In this document: positions 55,371 through 64,000 of the stretch, piece after piece
How positions within the stretch are numbered: the first letter of the stretch is position 1
Layout of the letters: each line of letters opens with the position of its first letter
NCBI RefSeq assembly: GCF_905147365.1
Contig: NC_056408.1
Span: 7,564,001-7,628,000, forward strand
From: Aricia agestis
Lineage: Eukaryota; Arthropoda; Insecta; Lepidoptera; Lycaenidae
Length of the DNA stretch: 64,000 nt
Direction: 5' to 3'
Program-made: the position numbers and the translations under genes
The notes under the pieces: generated by a model
Databases searched by the model: none
The model's input: only the letters and a program-made list of their open reading frames with translations
What the model was told of the DNA's origin: nothing

Positions 55371-56369
55371 TGATAACGAAACTCGCATCACTATAATAGT
55401 ATCATTTGAACAGGCGACCACTAAAAGGTAAATAATATAATACAGATAAATAGTTACATAGAAAGGTATTTCCGTGTCCGAGCACATCTATTTTTAGTCG
55501 GTTTCGTGACCTCCGTAAAGGTAAAAAAAAAACCTTGCTATAATATTATATCAGAATATTAATAATTTCAAAAAAAATCTAGAGTGGATCCACACACACC
55601 AGGTGTATGATCAAACCAGCATGTAGCCACCACTGAACACACAACCAACCATAAAACCACTTTAACCAATTTATCAAATCCTTATCAACTTAGACACTCA
55701 AACACAATTATGGTTTTATATATTTCCCTTTATGATTTCGATCGTAGTTATTAAAAGTCCTCCAGATAACAAACAAAAGCCACCAGTAAACCTTTTGATT
55801 AATTTTCATAGAACACTTCTGAGCCACAAATGGCTTGTCTGAAAGTTTATTGCAGTAAAAAGCTCAGCTTTGTACCGGCAGAATGACGGGAAGCTTATAA
55901 TAATGACCTTTGGAGTTTCGCCCATTAAAACAAACTTTTTCCTCCCTCGGAAAAGAAAATATTTGTGTACACGGATTTTTACGCTTTTATTAAACCAGTG
56001 TAGTGTAAATACGAAGGCTTAATTTAAATAAACGCAAAAGAGCGTCAATTTTAAATTTCGTTCAAAACTGTGTTTATTTAATGCGTTTGAGTTTTATGAA
56101 ATGTTTATTATGAATCTCACTCATTTAATAAGTTTAATTACTATTATTGGGAATCGAAATTTTGCTTATGCTTAAATGCGTGTTAACAATGTTTGGGTTT
56201 AAGCTGCAAAACCGATTTTGATAATTTTTTGTGTAACAACAGATTGAGTCCTCAAAAGTAAGGATAGCTATTGTTTTCCTTAAAAATGTTTCCGTGCGAT
56301 AAGCGGATTTTGGTACTATAATTTATATTATATTTTAAATCTTGGTGCTATGACACTATTGTGTTATTA
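55371..56369. other. Spacer with a possible Helitron trace
   Basis: 56,190-56,320 keeps GCAAAACCGATTTTGATA and CCGTGCGATAAGCGGATTTTGG in Lep1-like order, heavily eroded. The rest is unrecognised. Confidence 0.4.
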
Positions 56370-56932
56370 TAGTAGGGGAGGGGAAGGTGCTATTTGTGTA
56401 GTCACTCGAGCGTCATGGATACCTAGTAGGCTTTTTAGATTAGGTAAAACTGATAAAAAAATAACGGGAGCGTTTTTTATTTTAGCGGTGGGTTCAGAAA
56501 CTGCAGCCATTTTAAAGTTGTGAAAAATAAATAATATATTCAGAAAATTGCTTATTTAGGTAAATTTTAAATATACTTTAGACAACAAGGACTAAATCAT
56601 TTAGTAAAATGCAAAAAAAAATATCTGTGAAGCTTAGTTAGGAAAATATGAAGCTTTTTATTTTTATTTTAAAATGTCCCTACAGGCTTACCTAACCTTT
56701 GAATCGTCAGTGCTTTATATGGAAGCTTCTTTGGGGTATACTAAACATCTCCTACCTTAATCTGACAGATCCGATGATATTTAAATATTTAAAAAAATTA
56801 ACTTACCACTTGAGAAATCTGATTTCTGTACCATTTTAACTAGACACATGTCGGTAGCATATTATACATTATACAAGCTTAATCTGACATGCTCCAGCTT
56901 ATCCCGAAATCCCCTCTTCCCCTCCCCAACTA
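56370..56932. mobile_element. Inverted-repeat element, 563 bp
   Basis: TAGTAGGGGAGGGGAAGG at the left, CTTCCCCTCCCCAACTA at the right, TTA outside both ends (possible 3-bp duplication in TTA-repeats). A fragment of its left end occurs at 49.6 kb. Confidence 0.55.
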
Positions 56933-59271
56933 TTATTATTATATTATATTAATTTAATTTAGGTTCTTAAAGTTAGAGAAAGAATTCACTAATTAAAAAG
57001 TACAGTTTTTAATGCAATTTTCACATATAATGTTTGTGAGATGATTGCCTGAGCTAGACAACAAAGACTCAATTGTGAGTACCCGGCGGCGAATATCTTC
57101 TACGAGTACTTCATTATTAACAGAATGTTATCTACTTCGTGCACCTACCAATGTAATTCTCTTATTTTTAAGAGGTGCTGTTTTGGAAAAGGACTGGGTA
57201 ATTCTGGATTTAGTAGTATCAATAATAATTCGAGTTTTGAATTTATTTGAGAATTTAGAACCGTAAAGCAATTAAGTAATGATGATAATCATTGTTGTCT
57301 ATTGTTACCTCACATTCATCACATGAAAAACAATATAGTACTTAAATATTTAAAAATTATGGCAAGATAGTAAAAAGCCAATTTTACAACCATGTAAGTA
57401 ATTTACTTCATGATTTATCATACCAAGCCTGTTCCTATTACTGTTTACAATTGGTACTCCATAGCGAATCTCATTACTCAGTTTCAAAACCAACCCGTCA
57501 CCGTCAAAGTTTTAATTCCATCCACAACACTACAAAAACAGTCATCAGTGTTGCAAGAATCCAGCCGTTACAACGCCATCAAAGCCTCATTAACACCAGT
57601 AGATGTCCGTTTTTAAACGAGTTTTTTTAAACAAATGCTCGTTTTAATTGTCACTCATTAGTACTTCCAACTAATCCTTCTTCGCGAGAGATATTCGCGC
57701 TATTATTATAAATGGCTCAAGATAGGAAAACTAGGAAATTTTTCTCCGTCTGTCTTATCTGGATCCGAGCGAAAATTAATATTTTCATTCATATTTCACT
57801 ACGGAATAAGCAATCTTGTATAGTTTATGCGCTTTATGTTATGCGATTCATATTATTTTATAAGCTCTAGAATCGCCGCCTGTTTTCTTAATACATTAGA
57901 AACATGCATAATAATATTTTTCCTTATTAAAATTTGTTTTTGGCACAACGCAAGCAACTAAAGCTTTGATATCCGAAGTGTTTTCCAGGTAACAAAAGTT
58001 AAATGGAGTTACCAATTCGCCAGTGATTTAAAAGCCGTTGGAAAATAAAGGCGTAGCTGTTGACAGTTGAATCGTACTAATTGTTTTGACAATGGCACTC
58101 GTACCAAACGTTTACCTTGGCCGGTCATTCTTATGGTAATGAGGCGGTCTATCTCGCGACCTTCTGCCCGATAATATGCAAATCAACCCTCTATAGACTG
58201 ACCCCAAACATTTCCTCATTACGGTACAATTGATACAGGCGTTTGTTTTGTCACACAAAACACCATGCAGCGAAGGGTCAACAATTTTAACCCGAAAAAT
58301 ATGCTGAATCATTCTTTGTAGCACCGTTTATAGGGTGTAAAATCGGTGTTCCCCAATTATAGTTCTGAAATGACGAATATTTCGCATTCTATCCTTGTCT
58401 ATAGTAAATGCAAAATAAGTGAAGTATTTCAGTCCGTTACGTCCGGAACTTTTACAATACTATGGGGCATACTGTGCAAAAGTAACTTTACAGTTCATAA
58501 CTTTTGTAGCATATTAATAAATAGTTCTCTCTTAATGTTTCTCCAGGCTCCTACTTATAAGTAGTAAAAGAAAAATATTTTAATTCAGTTTCTGAATAAT
58601 ATGTTTGCGACTATTTTGATTTTGCTTAATTTTATTTCTAAAAGGGAGAAAAAAATTAAGTTTCAGATAATCTTGACTAAGTTGTCGTTCCTAATCTCTG
58701 TTATAGGGATTTGATTAGATTAAAGTGAGGCGATATAATAGGATTTTCTTTAGAAAATGGTTTTATTACCAGATTTTCTTTACAAAAATATGACTTCTTA
58801 GCTGCTTTTTTATCAATAAATAATCAGCTAAATGTGTCAACAGTCTACATAACAAGATCTTTAGAAATAACGTATTGTATTCACTGGCCTCTGCCTATAT
58901 TTTTTATTATTGTCTATTAAATCACGAAATAGTCTTTTAAATTTCACTCAAAGTCTACACTTTTTAGTATCAAATAGAGTTTTTAGTCTCCCGTTTCTAG
59001 TTTATATATCATTAAACACATGAAGCTCAAAATGACTTGAAGAAACTTGATCAGGGTGCAGTGAATAGCCATAATGCCGTGCGAGGTCATGCGTGGCAAG
59101 CAGGTAACGATGCTGCTTATGAAAATTGACCCGCCTCTAATTCTGTACGTGAGAACAATACGGTGGCGGGATTAACTTGAACAGTTTCGCTGTTGACAAT
59201 GCTCTTCCGTAATAGGTGCGACTTTATGTGCTTTTCCAATAGCTGAATGAGTGGGAAATGTTGAAAATAAC
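56933..59271. other. Longest unexplained stretch (2.3 kb)
   Basis: No repeat shared with the rest of the window. Plus frames at 57,045-57,266 (73 codons), 57,410-57,616 (68) and 58,346-58,564 (72), and minus at 58,112-58,324, show no recognised domain. Base composition is a little more balanced at 57,420-57,610. If the window holds host sequence, this is a good candidate. Confidence 0.45.
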
Positions 59272-59605
59272 TTTTTTTTTATGAAATAAGGGGGCAAACG
59301 AGCAAACGGGTCACCTGATGGAAAGCAACATCCGTCGCCCATGGACACTCGCAGCACCAGAAGAGCTGCAAGTGCGTTGCCGGCCTTTTAAGAGGGAATA
59401 GGGTAATAGGGGAGGGTAGGGAAGGGAAGGGTAGGGAATAGAGGAAGGTAGGGGAGGGAAGGGAATTGGGTAGGGGATTGGGCCTCCGGTAAACTCACTC
59501 ACTCGGCGAAACACAGCGCAAGCGCTGTTTCACGCCGGTTTTCTGTGAGAACGTGGTATTTCTCCGGTCGAGCCGGCCTATTCATACCGAAGCATGGCTC
59601 TCCCA
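59272..59605 (-). mobile_element. Family B repeat, near full length
   Basis: Poly-T at 59,272-59,280, GGTCACCTGATGG, purine tract, TCACTCACTCGGCGAAACAC, and end at GCATGGCTCTCCCA. Confidence 0.75.
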
Positions 59606-59666
59606 TTAACTTAAACTTTTGATTGTGCACGCCCTATCTGATGTCTTTTAAATTGTATCTCTTCGT

Positions 59667-59713
59667 AGGGCTGCTGTAAGAGATTTCTTTTAGAAATCTC
59701 TTACAGCAGCCCT
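59667..59713. repeat. Perfect 22-bp hairpin
   Basis: Arms 59,667-59,688 and 59,692-59,713 (AGGGCTGCTGTAAGAG...) are exact complements with a TTT loop. Confidence 0.85.
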
Positions 59714-60405
59714 GTAAGAATGTATAAAAATGTATTATTTCGATGATAGATCTACGCGAGAAAAATTTTTTGTCATGCTAGGGTCAATGGACATGAAGAG
59801 ACAAACCATCAAACATTGAGAAAACATGTAGAGTGAGATATCTCGTTGGCGTATGCTAGGCAAAGAAATTACGTTAGTATTGTAAAGGTTAAAGTTGCAA
59901 GATGCTTTCTATAATTTAAAGTAACTAATTAAGGCTCTAATTTCTCAAATTCCTGCCTCCTGGACAAAAAATATAATATTTGTATAAAATAAAATAAGTA
60001 AGTCGTTATCCATAAAAGCAATTTTGAAATTGTAGGTCTGTTAGACTCAGCATTGAAACTGGAACAAGGTTAAGTGTAAGTTCTAATTGACATGAGGAGT
60101 GATTGAGCAAGGAATCACAGCAATAGTCTACAGTAGTGACGATGGGACGTGATGTGAATTCCACAATTACGCTTGTCAATCCGGTTTTATTTGGCTAAGA
60201 TTTGTGAGATTGGTTTTGTTTCTGTCGACACGGAAAGGGAAATGAAAGGGTCAAATTAGTTTTAAATAGACTCATAATTTGAATTATGAATAAAAATACA
60301 ACATATAATTTTGTGTGTACTTTATTCATTATCTACTACTGGATCTATACAAATAAAGTGTATCCGATTCCGCGATTTTATTCCAAAATGTCTGTTGTGT
60401 TTCAT
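59714..60405. other. Spacer
   Basis: An 82-codon plus frame (60,286-60,534) runs into the following repeat and is not supported. Confidence 0.4.
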
Positions 60406-60682
60406 AAAATATCGGCCAAGTGCGAGTTGGACTCGTTTATGAATACTTCAAGTGCCTACGTTAGGCCATTATTGATAAAGAGCAAAATAGGCAAAAAAAA
60501 TACGTTTGATGTATATGAGAGATTAAAAAAATAATTTATTTTGTTTTTAGTATTTTTTTATTATGGCGACAACATAAATACATAACAACTTCCTATCTAT
60601 CACAGTTCTTGAGAGACGGACAGACATCGAAATCATAGTAATGGGCCCCGTCTTTACCTTTTGGGTACGGAACTCTAAAAAT
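60406..60682 (+). mobile_element. Family C repeat, internally deleted
   Basis: CGGCCAAGTGCGAGTTGG at the start, GGGTACGGAACTCTAAAAA at the end; about 180 bp shorter than the 54.9-kb copy. Confidence 0.7.
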
Positions 60683-61615
60683 CATACTTCTTTTATCACA
60701 TAGGAACAATTTAAATTTACTTCCGTTGTCCAATATTCGATACAGAAATTGTAAAAGTCCCGTTCACAAAGACGTGTAGAGCACGTCGTTTCGCCGCCGC
60801 CCGCCCACTGTCAATTGGCTAGTTCAATATGACTGACCCTTACTCCGCCGCCTATTCAAAACTACTCGTCTCGAATGTTCGAGTAATCACATTCCCTCCT
60901 GTCACAATGATGTCAGGAAAAAAGAGATTTATCACCCACCACGTTGGCTACAATTTTGAGGTGAGATTTTCCGTATTGGCCTGCAATATGTAGTAAAACG
61001 GGATTTACCTCTGCATTTACGTGTTTTGCGTGAATCTCCTCATTTTCAGAGTATATCTTGATATGTGAGATTCTAGGTCTGAAGAGATGAGATTGAAAAT
61101 TGATATAATATGAGCTATGTGGATGATATTTTGGTGTCATAAGGGTGTAAAGGTAAAAAGGCTGTCTTTACGAATCTCGCCAGCATAGCATAATATCACT
61201 TTTATTATTGGAGTATGAGTGTACAACAAGTGTCTCTTTAGTATCAATTTAATCACCTATTAAAAAGTCTCGTGGGCTTCGTATTTTAAATCAAATATTT
61301 ACTTGCATTCTAATATCGACACAACATTAGGCTAACGATCATAATATTATCCACCTTAATCGTGTCGACTTCCATCGCTTAAGAGCTAATGTGCGTAGAA
61401 CGTCGTATCTTTTTTAGGTGTTTAATTTTTGGTAAGGCTCATACATAGTACTCTATGCTCATAGTGTCTTGGGATCATATTCATAGTACTTATAACGTAC
61501 ATTTTGGTTAAAAAACAAATACATTTTAGCATAAACCTAATTAAATATATAAAAATATATTGACTGTATACATGCAATGTTTAGTTACCAATTTTAATGA
61601 GATGGCTGATGTACA
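60683..61615. other. Spacer
   Basis: A GC-rich patch (CGTCGTTTCGCCGCCGCCCGC) lies near 60,783. Nothing else recognised. Confidence 0.4.
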
Positions 61616-63685
61616 TTTTATTTATTTTTATTTTATTTTTTATTTATTTGGAAAACATACAGTGTTTTTATTATTTATAGAAGGCTGTATAACATCTAGA
61701 CACCATTTATACTTTTTCACATTTAGAAAAACATATTAATATTATTGCATTAACTAACCTAACCTAAACCTACTTTGACTTTGTTTAGCTAAATACAACA
61801 GTGTCGTAAAAATACTAGCATCATTTAAATACTCGTTGATGTTAACGATAATTGAAATTGAATAAGTTCAGTACCAGTGAACATTTCACTCAGCGCGCAG
61901 CTCAGCGGTCAAGCTCTAAATATAAGGGAATATTGATACTGTCTTACTACTTTTCGCTTTTATTACCTTGGCAATAAAGTTCAATAGTGGTACAAGTTTG
62001 TCGGTGACTGTACTTTGACGATCTAAAGCTTTTCGCTGTAGCTTGTTAATGGTATTCCGAAAGCTGAATACTCGCTCGGGCAGAAATCACCAAAGTAAAT
62101 TCCACCACTGAAACATTTTGTAAAAGTAAATTGTACTGATTAATTGAGTTGGTGGTAGTTTAAAATACTACTTCACATAGTATGCAGGACTAGTCGTACT
62201 CAAAGACATTGAAGAGTTTCACACATACTCGTAATGCTTATGGCAAAATTTTAAATTAATTACAATTAAGTAATTAACGATCGATCATGAGTGCGACAGG
62301 AAATATATTCTTTCAAACTATCATTAAGGGTCCTAGGCCCTTAATAGTAATAAAGTAAGAAAATGGTTCGCCATTATCGTATCAAAATCTAAAATAAATA
62401 CGAGAAATTAAGTCCAGGTATATGTCGATAAATCAATACCGAAAAAGGTTTTATTTAAAAGTCTAGGTTGACAAAATAATGGACGACATAGTCCACGTCG
62501 CCAAAGTTGTGTTCGAAACTCACGGTATATTTCTATTTAGCTTAGGGGCTGTTTGCTCGGTTTATTTTTTCGCGAACGCGATGCCCTTCACGAGGCTGTG
62601 TTCGAGTGAACTGCGCCGTGTGCGCTCTACCAAAGCGCGTTCGTAGTCTTTTTACCCTCACACGAGCTCTATGTCAACCGCCTAAGGATCAATCTCATTC
62701 CAACTGAAATACCTCCAATATAATAAAAATTGTGACGTTCCAACCGTACCGAGTTAAAATCCACATTTAATATATTCAGTGTAAGCCTCGATTACTTTTA
62801 AGTAGCTATTTAGTTTCACACCCCGCTGGCTTTTCGCCGCATACGAGAAATTCCTCGCAGGGTTTCTTTTAATTTTTACTTGTATGGAATTATTCGAAAC
62901 GTTATTCATGAAACATAATGACACATGGCCGCCATAAGTTTCCTGGCGAGGCGGGATGGATCCGGTTTTATGTAATTAGACGGGACGAGGATTTATGCGA
63001 CGACATTTTCCAAATTTAAATTTTTTGCCGGTATATTTCAGACGTTTCTTTTGTAGGCAACTATGTAATTTTAGGTAATATCGTAAAGAAACCCGAGATA
63101 AGTAATGTTGGTCATAATGGGTGAGAACGAGTAAAAAGGAATTTTTACCTCGTATGCCGCGATTTGCTCTTGGGGGATGAAAATCGCTATGAAAATATAT
63201 TCATTGCATTACATCTTCGTGGGTCCTTTTTAAAAAATCAATAAAAATATTTATAAAAACTTTTTCTAAGAGATAAAACTCTTGTAATTATCTAAAATTT
63301 CCGAATATTAATTTTAATCGATAAGAAAATATCAGAAACTAATATTGTTTCTCAAATTATTCTAAACTTGAAAAATACACGAGTACCTTACGATACTTAT
63401 TATTTATATTCAGAAATAATAGTTATGATACAACTGAAACAATCACAATAATACATTAGCGACATTAATCGATGTTACCAAATGTTTTGTGGAGAACAAC
63501 ACCCTGATGTGAGCAGATGTTACGACGACCAAAAAGTAAATAATACTGGCAACACCAAAACACCAAATACAGAAATATTCTCCACGTACAATAGAATTCA
63601 TTTTCCTGTGGGATCTTCTCGAATTTCCGCCATAAATGGATTCATTTTTCTGATCATGGCAAAAATAAAAAGATTTTATCATGAT
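61616..63685. other. Long spacer
   Basis: Begins with (TTTA)n/(TTTTA)n at 61,618-61,655, possibly the tail of an old minus-strand LINE. 62,568-62,645 is GC-rich with a loose mirror (GCGAACGCG, CGCGTTCG). No gene supported. Confidence 0.4.
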
Positions 63686-63747
63686 AAATTTAATAAAACT
63701 AAAACTTTTAACAGGAAACTGTTAAAAGTTTTAGTTTTATTAAATTT
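63686..63747. repeat. Perfect 29-bp hairpin
   Basis: Arms 63,686-63,714 and 63,719-63,747 are exact complements around a GAAA loop. The 116-codon frame crossing it (63,482-63,832) is not considered real. Confidence 0.85.
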
Positions 63748-64000
63748 AATACATTTAGGACTAAAAATATTTATTCCATTGCTCTTTCGTACTTATGGTC
63801 AGTGCGTCATATCGGTCACTACTTTTAATTAATGTTTCCGAATACTTTCCAAATCTGATTTAAAAAAATGTGTTCTATACAAATCTAATTGTAAACAAGC
63901 CACACCTAACATAAATATACATTTTTATTTTCTACAACAAAAATTGTTATAGGTTCAGTTTTGTCGCGAGTACACCAACCACGTATATTAGTTTAAAAAT

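Noticed and set aside
63482..63832. 116-codon gene
   Set aside because: It spans a perfect 29-bp hairpin and has no recognisable domain or gene context.
1..64000. CRISPR arrays, bacterial operons, rRNA genes
   Set aside because: No regularly spaced repeats with unique spacers, no Shine-Dalgarno-led gene clusters and no rRNA-like conserved blocks. The window is eukaryotic.

Overview
The window looks like nuclear DNA of a moth or butterfly (Lepidoptera). It is strongly AT-rich, has no operon structure and no long conserved host gene, and carries many short interspersed repeats of kinds typical of Lepidoptera. These are a tRNA-derived SINE (about nine copies or fragments), short Lep1-like Helitrons ending in a hairpin plus CTAG, a poly(A)-tailed repeat with a GGTCACCTGATGG core, and a family with GGGTTCCGTA / TACGGAACCC subterminal inverted repeats. 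Most of the window is probably intergenic or intronic. Family names are from memory and were not checked against a repeat library.

Layout. 1-16.6 kb: SINEs, Helitron pieces, MITEs, and at 5.9-7.2 kb the rearranged 3' end of an R1/I-type LINE interrupted by a 394-bp MITE. 16.6-19.7 kb: a decayed CR1/Jockey-type LINE with a coiled-coil plus SGNH-like ORF1 fused by deletion to the distal part of a reverse transcriptase that carries one stop and two frameshifts. 20-44 kb: a mosaic of small Helitrons, foldback elements, MITEs with visible target duplications, a candidate 134-bp solo LTR and a GC-rich 69-bp-arm palindrome. One possible host exon lies at 43,624-43,791. 45.0-50.35 kb: the most striking locus (below). 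50.4-64 kb: more repeats, nested MITEs and long stretches in which nothing was recognised.

The main discovery is a nested structure. A THAP-coding, P-element-like DNA transposon (45,006-50,352) has perfect 25-bp terminal inverted repeats, a perfect 8-bp target duplication (TCGTATGT), and a first exon (45,194-45,270) that encodes the start of a THAP zinc finger followed by a splice donor. Inside it sit another inverted-repeat element and a SINE. Into these went a 5'-truncated LINE (46,243-48,918) with an uninterrupted reverse transcriptase/RNase H frame. The LINE is flanked by a direct repeat of 641/638 bp, differing by four substitutions and one 3-bp indel, whose edges coincide with the LINE ends. 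The simplest reading is an exceptionally long target-site duplication.

Other themes are a recurrent class of short perfect hairpins (14-29-bp arms, loops of 3-13 nt), including one dispersed repeat copy capped by a hairpin at both ends, and several nested insertions whose empty-site sequence can be read from the host repeat. No tRNA, rRNA, CRISPR or bacterial feature was found. Gene-like content is limited to transposon proteins, the THAP exon and the one unidentified candidate exon.
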